Shown: one piece after another, positions 16,184-24,781 of the stretch | How positions within the stretch are numbered: the first letter of the stretch is position 1 | Layout: every line of letters starts with the position of its first letter | Source: Helicobacter canis | GTDB lineage: Bacteria > Campylobacterota > Campylobacteria > Campylobacterales > Helicobacteraceae | Assembly: GCF_008693005.1 (NCBI RefSeq) | Contig: NZ_VXKE01000005.1 | Span: 1-64,000, forward strand | Length of the DNA: 64,000 nucleotides | Direction: 5' to 3' | Translations under genes and position numbers: made by a program | The notes under the pieces: model-generated | Databases searched by the model: none | Told to the model about the DNA's origin: nothing | The model's input: the letters and a program-made list of their open reading frames with translations, nothing else

Positions 16184-17482
16184 TTATTTACTTTTTGCAA
16201 TAACTTCGATTGGATCGATATGTTTGTCTTTTTGTGTTATTTCTAATCCCAGCCTCTGCGAAACCCTGCCGATTGTATAGCCCTTTTTAACAACAAAGCC
16301 CGGCTTAACTGTCGGCGCGATTTTATCAAGCTGAGAGTAAATAGTATAAGTCTCATTGCTGTGCTCGACAATTACAACTTTTTTAAGCACAGGAGCTTCC
16401 TTGGCATAGACAACCTTGCCATCAAGGATATTATATACAACAGCATTGGGCACTTTTGAAAGCAGCGTGATTGACTCATTAAACACCTTAAGATTATAAA
16501 CCGGGTCAAAATAAGGTCCAAAATTCTGCTCAATCGTATAATACTCTAGCGGTGCAATGGTCTTTGCCCCAGTGTATTTGATAACTGAGACATTCTTATA
16601 GCTATTTGCAACTTGCACGATGTTGAGATTGTCTTTTTGGCTTTGCTGCTGGGTGGGGGCTGCAGCATTTTCCTTAGCTTGTCTTTCTTCTTTTTCTTTC
16701 TGTGCCTTTTGCGCTGCAAGCAGGGCTTGTCTTTGTCGCTCTAGCTCCTTTTGTCGATCGGCTTTAATGATATTTAGATTCTGCAAGATAGAATCTAGTC
16801 CTTCACGCTCTTTGGTGATTTGGATAAGCTTTTGATTGTAGTCATTTAGCTCGGCTTGCAATTTGTCATTGAGAAGATTTTGCTCGTTAATCATTTTTTG
16901 CAGCTGCTCTTTTTTGTTCTGCTGTGTGCCTATGAGAGTTGTGATCTCATTGATATTATGCGTGATGAGCCCAATTTGATCGGTAATCTTTTTTTGCTTG
17001 TCGCTTAGAGCTAGAATCTTACTTTGGCTCTGCTTGGTCAAAAGATCAAATGCTTCTTCAAGCATCACATCATCTGGGGATACTGCGCTTTGCTTATCTA
17101 AAACAAGCGAGAATGACAAATCCTTAATGATAATATTAGCAATATAGGCTTGTATCGCGCTTTTTTCGCTCTCTAGTGCCTGCAAGGTTGCGCGTAGCGA
17201 TCCCAGCTTTTTCTCTTGGCTTTGGCTTTGGCTTTGATTTTGGCTAATGCTTTTTTGCAAAAACACAATTTGCGCGCGCAGGGAAGAAATCTGCTTCTTG
17301 CGTGCATTGATCGTATTGCCAAGTGAGCTTAGGCGTGAAGAGATCTTTCGCTCTTCTTTGGCTTTTTCTTCTAGCTTCTGCTTATTGGTATGAATGTCCT
17401 TTTCTATATCTTCAAGCTTTTTAGGCGCGCCAACTAGACATACAGGCAGGATTGCACACCAAAGCACAGATACAAAACGCAT
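16184..17482 (-). CDS. EnvC-like murein hydrolase activator (degenerate M23/LytM domain)
   Basis: Periplasmic coiled-coil protein paired with FtsEX in controlling cell-wall splitting at division. The 432-residue product has a signal peptide (MRFVSVLWCAILPVCLVGA), two long coiled coils (about residues 20-270) rich in Lys, Gln and Glu, and a C-terminal LytM-like fold. The fold keeps HSNETYTIYSQLD but lacks the zinc-binding His/Asp set, as in non-catalytic EnvC activators. The ATG at 17482 is one base after the ftsX stop; a longer frame to 17593 would overlap ftsX. Confidence 0.85.
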   Translation of the reverse strand: MRFVSVLWCAILPVCLVGAPKKLEDIEKDIHTNKQKLEEKAKEERKISSRLSSLGNTINARKKQISSLRAQIVFLQKSISQNQSQSQSQEKKLGSLRATLQALESEKSAIQAYIANIIIKDLSFSLVLDKQSAVSPDDVMLEEAFDLLTKQSQSKILALSDKQKKITDQIGLITHNINEITTLIGTQQNKKEQLQKMINEQNLLNDKLQAELNDYNQKLIQITKEREGLDSILQNLNIIKADRQKELERQRQALLAAQKAQKEKEERQAKENAAAPTQQQSQKDNLNIVQVANSYKNVSVIKYTGAKTIAPLEYYTIEQNFGPYFDPVYNLKVFNESITLLSKVPNAVVYNILDGKVVYAKEAPVLKKVVIVEHSNETYTIYSQLDKIAPTVKPGFVVKKGYTIGRVSQRLGLEITQKDKHIDPIEVIAKSK

Positions 17483-17483
17483 T

Positions 17484-18293
17484 TTATACCTTTCTTTGTA
17501 GGCTAATTGCTGCAAATACACAAAACAAACAAGTGCCAATCGAAGCTGCAAGCAAAATCCCAAAATCATACACAAAGCTAAATACCTCGCCACTCACTTC
17601 TAGTGCTTCCATCATCTCTCTAGCAGCAGCCGTTGTGGAAAAATACAAAAACCCAACACTCACCACAATAGCTGCGATAATGGCATCGTTAATCGCGCCC
17701 TTAAGCAAGAAGCTATTTCTCATCCATAGGCTTGCCCCCAAATAATTCATAATTTGCATACGCTTACTATGTTCAAAATGCCAAATTCGTATTTGATCAA
17801 TCATCAAAAGCACACTAAGCACCGCCAAAATAAGTGCGAAAGTCTGTATGCTAAACTTGACCAAAAATAGCAGGCGATAGGCTTGGTTATGCGTCTTGGC
17901 AAACGACTCTGTCTTAATAATATTTGGGATTTTGTTTAAAGTAGATTCTATGGCATTAAGTCGCCGTTGATTAGGAAAAGAATCAAGCTTTAAAGTGTAG
18001 TAGAGAGATAGCTCTTTTTTGATGTTTTCAAAGTCTTCATTATTCATATTGGAGCGGATTTTATCTAGGATAAAGCTTGGATCAATCGGCTCAAGCGATA
18101 ATGCTTCTGGGATATTTTGCTGGATAATTTCAAGAGAGAGCTTTTTTTTACTCGCAATCACGATGGAGTAGTTTTGCAAAAGCTTGTCTTCTTTGCTAAT
18201 AATTGCCCGATTGATAAGCAAAAAGCTCTCAAGACTAAAAAGGAGCGCAAGTAGAGGTAGAATCAAAAAAAAGTGCTGTTTAATGCTGTTCAT
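17484..18293 (-). CDS. ftsX: Cell-division ABC transporter membrane subunit FtsX
   Basis: Inner-membrane partner of FtsE that transmits ATP hydrolysis to periplasmic hydrolase activators. The 269-residue product has one N-terminal membrane segment (HFFLILPLLALLFSLES), a periplasmic loop, and a C-terminal bundle of three membrane segments, the FtsX layout. ATG at 18293 overlaps the ftsE end by 14 bp. It is followed by the envC-like gene, which fits the FtsEX-EnvC pathway. Confidence 0.88.
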   Translation of the reverse strand: MNSIKQHFFLILPLLALLFSLESFLLINRAIISKEDKLLQNYSIVIASKKKLSLEIIQQNIPEALSLEPIDPSFILDKIRSNMNNEDFENIKKELSLYYTLKLDSFPNQRRLNAIESTLNKIPNIIKTESFAKTHNQAYRLLFLVKFSIQTFALILAVLSVLLMIDQIRIWHFEHSKRMQIMNYLGASLWMRNSFLLKGAINDAIIAAIVVSVGFLYFSTTAAAREMMEALEVSGEVFSFVYDFGILLAASIGTCLFCVFAAISLQRKV

Positions 18294-18954
18294 AAATACT
18301 ATTCCTTTCTCGATCGATAAATAAGTGCCGATAGGAGATATTTGTGCGCATAGGGACGCGGTGGGTAACAACCACAATAGTAATATCAAGCTGCTCATTT
18401 GCACTCTTTAGCAAGCTCCAAATCATATCACTAGAAAAATCATCAAGATTCCCTGTAGGCTCATCGGCTAGAATCAAGGTAGGGCGATGGGCAATGGCAC
18501 GCGCCATAGCCACGCGCTGCTGCTCTCCACCGCTTAGCTCTAATGGATATTTAGTCGCCTTATGCAAAAGCCCTATATGTGAAAGCAGCTTTTCTGTCTG
18601 GGCTTCGCAAGCATCTTTTTTGTAGCCATTGATAAGCATAGGAAGCGCGATGTTTTTTTCGACATTCCACTCTTCTATGAGCTTGTAGTCTTGGAAAACT
18701 ATGCCGATTTTTTGGCGTAAGCGAGTGATATTTTTATCTTTATGTTTAGTGAGATTGATATCACATACACTAAGATTCCCGCTCATAGGGGCTAAAGCTC
18801 CATAAAGTGAGCTAAGCAGGGTGCTCTTCCCACTACCACTAGGTCCTGATATGAAGACGAAGTCTTTGTGATTGATGGTGAAGTTTGCATTAACGATGAC
18901 TGGCTCTTCTCGCTGGTAGCCTAGCGTAAGATTGCTTGCTGTAATGATACTCAT
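18280..18954 (-). CDS. ftsE: Cell-division ATP-binding protein FtsE
   Basis: ATPase subunit of the FtsEX complex. The 224-residue product has Walker [10 protein letters not shown] (residues 38-46), Q-loop FQDYKL, ABC signature [10 protein letters not shown], Walker B LILADEP and the TH switch motif. Start ATG overlaps the trmB stop in ATGA. It lies within the trmB-ftsE-ftsX-envC-like run. Confidence 0.94.
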   Translation of the reverse strand: MSIITASNLTLGYQREEPVIVNANFTINHKDFVFISGPSGSGKSTLLSSLYGALAPMSGNLSVCDINLTKHKDKNITRLRQKIGIVFQDYKLIEEWNVEKNIALPMLINGYKKDACEAQTEKLLSHIGLLHKATKYPLELSGGEQQRVAMARAIAHRPTLILADEPTGNLDDFSSDMIWSLLKSANEQLDITIVVVTHRVPMRTNISYRHLFIDRERNSIYEQH

Positions 18955-20201
18955 AGTTTCTCCAATATGTTAATAAACAATTCGTGTGCTTGTGCGTTAG
19001 CGTGGCTTTGGAGTGGTGGCTCTGGGAAATAGTGCCCTTGATACTCAAGCACACCTGCTATCTCAATACACTCTAGCACAATCAATCGCGTGCAAGGGTA
19101 TTGAAAGTCCCCAAAATGCACCAAAAACGCCACCCTATCTTGCGCTCTTGAGATGAAAGCATCATACACACACAAAAACCCTTGCGCAAAACGCCTCTTC
19201 TCCCACAAGTGGGTAAAACAATCGCTACTAGCTTTTGCTAAAGTGGATTTTACCAATTTTTTATCAAATCTAAATCCACATTTTTGCCCAATCTCGCGGG
19301 AATCTCTCGGCGGAGTCTTTGCATTTGGCGTAATCGCAATAGTGAAAATATCTTTTTCCTGCGCTAGCCACCTTGCTTCGTATTTACTCGTTATGGACCG
19401 CTTGGCGTTTATTGTGTGCCTAAAGCTAGCGTATTGATTGGCTTGTGCCAAAGCTAACACATCTTCAAAATACTCTCTATCATCGGTGCGGAATTCTAAT
19501 GAGCCTGTTTGTTTAAGCACCCGCATCACCTCTTGTAGCAATACGCCATTTAGCACACGGCGATTTTTCGCACTATTCCAAGGCACAGGAAAGTGGATAA
19601 ACATCTGCCCCACACTATCACTTATAGCAGCGCGTAAAAACTGCCTTGCATCAAGGCAAGATATGTAGAGATTTTCTAAACCTAGAATCTCAATCTGTCG
19701 CAACACTTGCTCCACAGAAGGCGTATGTATCTCTAGCCCTATTACAAGCGTATCTCTATGCTCCTTGGCTAAATGCACAATATGCCTACCGCTGCCAAAC
19801 CCTATCTCCACAAACACTTGGCTATATGTATCTTGGCTAGATTCTAGTAGCTCCACTATCTCCCCATCGCTTAACAAAAATGGGCTATCAATGTCCTGCT
19901 TAAGCGCGGTGTGCGCTAGGTTTTCGTGCAGCACATCATAATGCTTGCTTAAAGCTTGCAGAGCATTTTTAAGCAAGCCACTTGGTATAGGGCGCAGACT
20001 TTTAACCCCCTTTAATAGCACATCATTTGCGCGCACGATTTCATAGACAAAACACAATCTAGGTTTATTTTGATACACATAGGGCACGGCAATAAGAGCT
20101 ACATTACTAGATCTTATGCTATCAAGCTTATAAGCATAGGGCATAGAATCTAGCTTAGAAGCACTAGATTCTAGCTGTTTGCGGGCGATAAAGTGCGGCA
20201 T
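18951..20201 (-). CDS. trmB: tRNA (guanine-N7)-methyltransferase TrmB
   Basis: Makes m7G46 in the tRNA variable loop using S-adenosylmethionine. The 416-residue product has the cofactor motif VFVEIGFGSGRHIVHLA (about residues 131-147) and the catalytic segment MFIHFPVPWNSAKNRR. It is nearly twice the length of enteric TrmB because of long N- and C-terminal extensions, a form known from Helicobacter and Campylobacter. Start overlaps the preceding lipoprotein stop by one base (TAATG). Confidence 0.92.
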   Translation of the reverse strand: MPHFIARKQLESSASKLDSMPYAYKLDSIRSSNVALIAVPYVYQNKPRLCFVYEIVRANDVLLKGVKSLRPIPSGLLKNALQALSKHYDVLHENLAHTALKQDIDSPFLLSDGEIVELLESSQDTYSQVFVEIGFGSGRHIVHLAKEHRDTLVIGLEIHTPSVEQVLRQIEILGLENLYISCLDARQFLRAAISDSVGQMFIHFPVPWNSAKNRRVLNGVLLQEVMRVLKQTGSLEFRTDDREYFEDVLALAQANQYASFRHTINAKRSITSKYEARWLAQEKDIFTIAITPNAKTPPRDSREIGQKCGFRFDKKLVKSTLAKASSDCFTHLWEKRRFAQGFLCVYDAFISRAQDRVAFLVHFGDFQYPCTRLIVLECIEIAGVLEYQGHYFPEPPLQSHANAQAHELFINILEKL

Positions 20202-21445
20202 TATTGTAGAAGCAGCTCTACTTCTTTGCTTGGTAGAGACTCATTGCCATCTCCATCAACAGAGACAACTTTATAGATATATCGCTTGCCTTTTTGCATT
20301 TCTTTATCAGTGAAGCTATTTTTTATCGTGTTGCTAAAGCGCAATGGAGCACCCAAGCGCCCCTCATAGCGATATACTACATAGGCTTTTACGCGCGCAT
20401 TATTGATAATCTCCCACTCTATAAAAGCGTGGCTATTTTGTATCTGCCCTTGAGTGATAACAGGCGTAGGTGGAGGCGGGAGAGTCGCACCCCTAGTCGC
20501 GCCATTTGGCAAATCACTTGCGACATCATTATCATCAATAGCGCGCACTTTATAAAATAGCTCGATACTATCCTTGCCAATTTTGTGTGTATAGTAGGTT
20601 TTATTGACTTGCACAAGGGGCTTATATACACCATCAAGCGTGCTAGCAGTATAAATCTCATAGCGACTAATATCTGGGACAGCGTCCCAACTTAGCTGGA
20701 TATTTTTAGCTAGATTCTGGCTTGCTTGCATTGAGGTAATTGTCTTTGGCTTCTGTCTTGTAGAGCCTTGTATCTCCGCACTTGGACGCGAATTGACTCC
20801 GTTTAAATCTTTAGCGATGATGCGATAAGTGTAGTCTTGCGCATCGGCTAGATTCTCATCAAAATACTCCACAAGCAAGCGGTTTTTAATCGTAGCGATA
20901 TTGAGAAACGCACCGGCAGGATTCTTGCGCTGGATAATGTAGCGTGTAATGCTAGGGTTTGGGTGGGGGCTCCAGATGAGTTTGATCTTTTTGGCATAGT
21001 CTTTTGAAGCAAATGCCTTTTCAACAGGGTCGATGAATGATGTCTTCACAGCGAGCGGCTCGGTCTTTTGCGAGATTGCATTATCTGCACCAAGCGTGGC
21101 GATTTGGAAAGAGTAGGAAGTCTCTGGCAAGAGAGAATCCACAACATAATGCGTGGCATAAGGGTTTTTAATCGTAGCGATTTTTTTGCTATTGTTGGCG
21201 TTGTTTTGGAAGATGACAAAGCCTTTAATCGCATTTGGGTTTGGCACTCTATCCCACTCTAGCGCGATAGAGCTTACATCAGCTATAGTGCGTATCTGTG
21301 GAATCATAGGTAGGTTTGGATCAAGCTTTTCTTGCGAGCCCAAAAACCCTAAGGAAGTGCTTTTGGTAGCGCAACTACTTAGCCCTACAAGCAGTATCCC
21401 ACTGACTAAAAGCCTGCACAATAGCATCTTGCCTAATGGCTTCAT
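20201..21445 (-). CDS. Fibronectin type III domain lipoprotein
   Basis: Envelope lipoprotein of unknown role. The 414-residue product has a lipoprotein signal ending LVGLSSC (lipobox LSSC) and about four Fn3-like beta-sandwich repeats, marked by recurring IALEWDRVP, IKLIWSPHP, IQLSWDAVP and AFIEWEI segments. ATG at 21445 is chosen for its AAGGAG site; it overlaps the upstream pseudouridine synthase gene by 71 bp. The homologous position in H. pylori carries a similar gene between rluD and trmB. Confidence 0.82.
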   Translation of the reverse strand: MKPLGKMLLCRLLVSGILLVGLSSCATKSTSLGFLGSQEKLDPNLPMIPQIRTIADVSSIALEWDRVPNPNAIKGFVIFQNNANNSKKIATIKNPYATHYVVDSLLPETSYSFQIATLGADNAISQKTEPLAVKTSFIDPVEKAFASKDYAKKIKLIWSPHPNPSITRYIIQRKNPAGAFLNIATIKNRLLVEYFDENLADAQDYTYRIIAKDLNGVNSRPSAEIQGSTRQKPKTITSMQASQNLAKNIQLSWDAVPDISRYEIYTASTLDGVYKPLVQVNKTYYTHKIGKDSIELFYKVRAIDDNDVASDLPNGATRGATLPPPPTPVITQGQIQNSHAFIEWEIINNARVKAYVVYRYEGRLGAPLRFSNTIKNSFTDKEMQKGKRYIYKVVSVDGDGNESLPSKEVELLLQ

Positions 21446-22397
21446 CAAACTCCTTTGCCCCAAAAATCTGCGCACATTGTAGCATATCTCCAAAAATCTC
21501 AGCGCGAAAAACCATCTGCTTGCGCGTGATAGGATGCGTGAGATAGAGCAAATATGCGTGCAGCTGGACGCGACACTCTAGCGCGCCTGTATAGCCATAA
21601 AGCCTATCGCCTAAAATATGGCGATTGATACTCTCTAAATGTGCGCGGATCTGGTGTGTGCGCCCAGTATAGAGCTTAATGGCAAGCAGTGAAGTCTCTT
21701 GCGTGTTGATAAGCGGGATAAAGGCACTTTGCGAGAATCTAGCAGAAGAGACTCTCTGCCCCATAGCATCGATATTTGCCATTTTTAGGCGATTGTTTGG
21801 GTGGCGCGCTAGGTTGCAAGTGATCATTCTTGGCTCTTTGAGCGGCTTATCAATTAGTGCCAAATAATACCGCCCCATAGCCCGATCTTTTAGCTGCTGG
21901 CTTAAATAAGCGTGCGTGGCATTTGTCTTAGCAATGGCGATTGCCCCGCTTGTTTGCTTATCAAGCCTATGCACAATCCCAGCTCGGTGCGCGCCACTTA
22001 GTGTGGAGAGCATTACCCCTTGTGCTTGAAGCCAATCTACCAAAGTCGCTTCTTTTACACTTGGTGCGCTATGGACGACAAGATTTGGGGGCTTGTTTAA
22101 AATAAGCAGCTCTTCATCTTCATAGATTCTAGTAATCTCAAGTGGTGGGATTTGCAAAGCAGCTGGCTTTGAGCTTTGCGCTGGGAGCGTGATCTGCAAG
22201 ATCGTATCTTTTGTAAGCTTAAGCCCGCTTTTTTGACTCTTTATGCCATTGCTTTGAACACACCCTTGCTTAATGAGCTCTTGTGCTTGGCTGCGTGAGA
22301 TATGTAGCCCTTGTGCCACACACTCATCAAGCCGCACACTAGGCGCAGCCACATCAAGCTTATGCGCACTTGTATCACTAAGAATAGTAATGTGCAT
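21375..22397 (-). CDS. rluD: RluD-family 23S rRNA pseudouridine synthase
   Basis: Isomerises uridines in 23S rRNA. The 340-residue product has an N-terminal S4 RNA-binding domain (RLDECVAQGLHISRSQAQELI) and the catalytic Asp in GIVHRLDKQTSG, with the downstream TGRTHQIRAHL motif. ATG at 22397 is 5 bp after the preceding stop. RluC is possible from sequence alone; the gene order matches rluD of H. pylori. Confidence 0.88.
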   Translation of the reverse strand: MHITILSDTSAHKLDVAAPSVRLDECVAQGLHISRSQAQELIKQGCVQSNGIKSQKSGLKLTKDTILQITLPAQSSKPAALQIPPLEITRIYEDEELLILNKPPNLVVHSAPSVKEATLVDWLQAQGVMLSTLSGAHRAGIVHRLDKQTSGAIAIAKTNATHAYLSQQLKDRAMGRYYLALIDKPLKEPRMITCNLARHPNNRLKMANIDAMGQRVSSARFSQSAFIPLINTQETSLLAIKLYTGRTHQIRAHLESINRHILGDRLYGYTGALECRVQLHAYLLYLTHPITRKQMVFRAEIFGDMLQCAQIFGAKEFDEAIRQDAIVQAFSQWDTACRAK

Positions 22398-22402
22398 ACG
22401 AC

Positions 22403-23095
22403 CTACACTTGCACACACATAAAATCTGCACTTGTGCTTGCACGCTTGGGAGCAGTTGCCTCCACATAGTGGCAGATACACTTGGATTTTGGCAGCAGTG
22501 TGGCAAACTCATCATACACACCATCATCGATAAAAAACCCTTCTGTCTTTGCTAACACAGCTTGCTTAATCTCCCTAAGTGTTGCAATGGCGCAAAAGCT
22601 CATACAATTTAGCCTAAATGCAAATTCTAGCAACGCCTTATGCCCCCTACTACTAGAATCTAGCACCACACCATCAGCACCATAAACGACTGCTTGCAAG
22701 ATTTGATATGGATCAATAAAGCTATCCTTTAGCACAATGAGCGCGGTGGTGTAGTGGCGCAAATACCCTATGCACTCTAGCCCCTCTCCGCTAGGATTCG
22801 CACTAGAATCTCGCGCCGTATCTAGGACAATGATTTGTGCCTTATGCGCGTGTATGTGGGCAACTATAGATTCTAGCTCATCAAATACAAAGCCTTTCAC
22901 AAGCACAGCACGCGGGGAGTCTAGCGTGGGGAAAATCTCCTTAAAGCGTGGCGGATAAGGATTATAAGAAAGCGATCGCCCAAGCAAATCAAAAGGCAAG
23001 ATCTCCTGCTCGCGCTGGATTCTATAAGCAAGTGCGGAAGTGGATTCTAGCGCGCTTGTGGAAAATCTTTGGAAAAGTCGCATAATCACATTCAT
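22403..23095 (-). CDS. TrpC-like beta/alpha-barrel protein, probably not an IGP synthase
   Basis: A 230-residue protein with a remnant of indole-3-glycerol-phosphate synthase: PRAVLVKGFVF, and ALIVLKDSFIDPYQILQAVVYGADGVVLD, which aligns with the TrpC KDFIIDPYQI segment but carries an extra Ser. It lacks recognisable C-terminal catalytic Glu/Asn motifs and no trp gene is nearby, so the barrel probably has another role. It sits between the TPR gene and rluD in the same run. Confidence 0.72.
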   Translation of the reverse strand: MNVIMRLFQRFSTSALESTSALAYRIQREQEILPFDLLGRSLSYNPYPPRFKEIFPTLDSPRAVLVKGFVFDELESIVAHIHAHKAQIIVLDTARDSSANPSGEGLECIGYLRHYTTALIVLKDSFIDPYQILQAVVYGADGVVLDSSSRGHKALLEFAFRLNCMSFCAIATLREIKQAVLAKTEGFFIDDGVYDEFATLLPKSKCICHYVEATAPKRASTSADFMCVQV

Positions 23096-23105
23096 TTAGA
23101 TTCTC

Positions 23106-24377
23106 TCACTTTGCCTGCCCTTTGCACACTCCTTGGATCTGGTAGCTATGTGCGCGCAAGTCTGGGTTGTTTGCGATCTGGTCTTTTGGGATTTGTGCAA
23201 ATGCTTTAAGAGCGCGCTCGCAATCACCAAGCTTATAATACCCCCACGCCAATGAGTCGATATAGACAAACGCATAAGGCTCAATTGCCAAAGCCTTCTT
23301 CACATACTCTAAGCCACGCTTAATATCCATCTCATAATCAATCAACAAATAGCCATAAAAGTTATAAAAAAACGCATCTTGTGGAGTTTGCTGCTGATCT
23401 TCTTCACGCGCTTGGGCTTGGCGCAGGGTGATTGCCTCATTAAGCTTTTTGGCGACAGATTCTGCTAGCTTGCGCGTGGGCTGCTCTTGCGCGCTAAACT
23501 CATAAATCGCCTCTAATGCTAGAAATTTAGGATTCTTACTTTGGGCGTAGATATGCTTAGCTTCTTTTTGTGCTTTATGATAATCACCTTGCATTACATA
23601 CAAGTCCAAAAGCAGCCCTTGATCAAATGGGAAAGCCTGCGCGATACCTTGGGCTTCTTGGAATTGCTTTAGTGCGATAAGCACGCGCATAAGATTCATA
23701 GCATTGGGGATTGTGGGGTTTTTGGTATAGATTTTTTCAAAGACATCTTTGGCAAATTCTAGGGCGCGTAAATCCGCGTAAATCCCAATTGATTCTTCGC
23801 AAAATCTCTCTTCACACCCAAAGCTTAGCAAATGCTGGGAGAGAAGCCCTAGAGCCTTTTGCTCTTGCTTTTGGGCGATAAATGCTAAAAGCAGTTTTTT
23901 AAGAATCTCTGTATGATGAGTCGCTTCATAAAGGCGTGCAAAGATGGGTTGCGCCTGCTTTGGAGAGCCCTTAAGCATATACATATTGCCCAGCACTTCG
24001 CCAACCTCATTACTAGGCTTTTGCGCATAGATTCTCTCTAGCACCTTGATAGCCTGCTCTATCTGCCCATTTTGCGCATAAACATCAGCGAGAATTTTGT
24101 TGATGATTAGATCTTCATCATTGCCACTAAGCTTGATATATAGCTCTGCAAGCAATAACGCAGACTTTGTATCGCCCTTGCCCATCGCCGCTTGGGCGGC
24201 AAGCTTGGCATAATAAGGCTCTTTTGTATCTTCAAATAGCGCGATAAACTCATCAAATGAAGCGGAAAAATCGCCGTGATACAAGCTATCAGCACCATTG
24301 AGCAAGGCAGCATCTTCCTTGCTATCAGCATACACTAGATACACAAGCAACAATGCACTACACAAAGCTCTCATCAT
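23106..24377 (-). CDS. Secreted TPR-repeat protein
   Basis: The 423-residue product has a signal peptide (MMRALCSALLLVYLVYA) and many tandem helix pairs of TPR/Sel-like type. A good repeat is NNPDLRAHSYQIQ preceded by AFVYIDSLAWGYYKLGDCERALKAF near the C-terminus. It is probably a periplasmic or outer-membrane-associated scaffold; no partner can be named. Start ATG follows directly after the stop of the cysteine-cluster gene. Confidence 0.75.
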   Translation of the reverse strand: MMRALCSALLLVYLVYADSKEDAALLNGADSLYHGDFSASFDEFIALFEDTKEPYYAKLAAQAAMGKGDTKSALLLAELYIKLSGNDEDLIINKILADVYAQNGQIEQAIKVLERIYAQKPSNEVGEVLGNMYMLKGSPKQAQPIFARLYEATHHTEILKKLLLAFIAQKQEQKALGLLSQHLLSFGCEERFCEESIGIYADLRALEFAKDVFEKIYTKNPTIPNAMNLMRVLIALKQFQEAQGIAQAFPFDQGLLLDLYVMQGDYHKAQKEAKHIYAQSKNPKFLALEAIYEFSAQEQPTRKLAESVAKKLNEAITLRQAQAREEDQQQTPQDAFFYNFYGYLLIDYEMDIKRGLEYVKKALAIEPYAFVYIDSLAWGYYKLGDCERALKAFAQIPKDQIANNPDLRAHSYQIQGVCKGQAK

Positions 24378-24773
24378 CTATCCCTGCACTTCTTGCTTAA
24401 CAACCCCGGGGCAAAGTGCGCAAAGCTCCGCAAGCTCACTTTTTGAGCGAAGTCCCTCCCAAAATGGAAACGATCTACACTGGGCTGGGCGAGTGGCGTA
24501 AATCCCACACTGCTTTTTTTGTGTGTCAAAAAACACGCACGCAAAGCCATCTTCATAAGGCTTTTCAATGAGTGAGAATCGATAGCCGACCTTTTTGACA
24601 TAGTGTAAAACAAACTTCTCAAACTCCACCCCCAAAAATGTGGCGATAGATTCTGCTTCTTTGAGTGTAAGAAAGATATAGCCACTCTCACCCACGCAAC
24701 ACCGCCCCCCGCAAGTCCCGCACGCAGAGCTATCAAAGCTAAACTCAAAGCCCTCTTTATGCTCTATACTCAT
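24378..24773 (-). CDS. YkgJ-family cysteine cluster protein
   Basis: A 131-residue cytoplasmic protein with the family pattern CGTCGGRCC (Cys-X2-Cys-X3-CysCys) near residue 18. Further conserved cysteines lie in CGIYATRPAQCRSFPFW and CALCPG, the ligand set of a zinc or iron-sulfur site. Biochemical role is not established for the family. It lies 8 bp after dxs. Confidence 0.85.
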   Translation of the reverse strand: MSIEHKEGFEFSFDSSACGTCGGRCCVGESGYIFLTLKEAESIATFLGVEFEKFVLHYVKKVGYRFSLIEKPYEDGFACVFFDTQKKQCGIYATRPAQCRSFPFWEGLRSKSELAELCALCPGVVKQEVQG

Positions 24774-24781
24774 AGCCGCGC

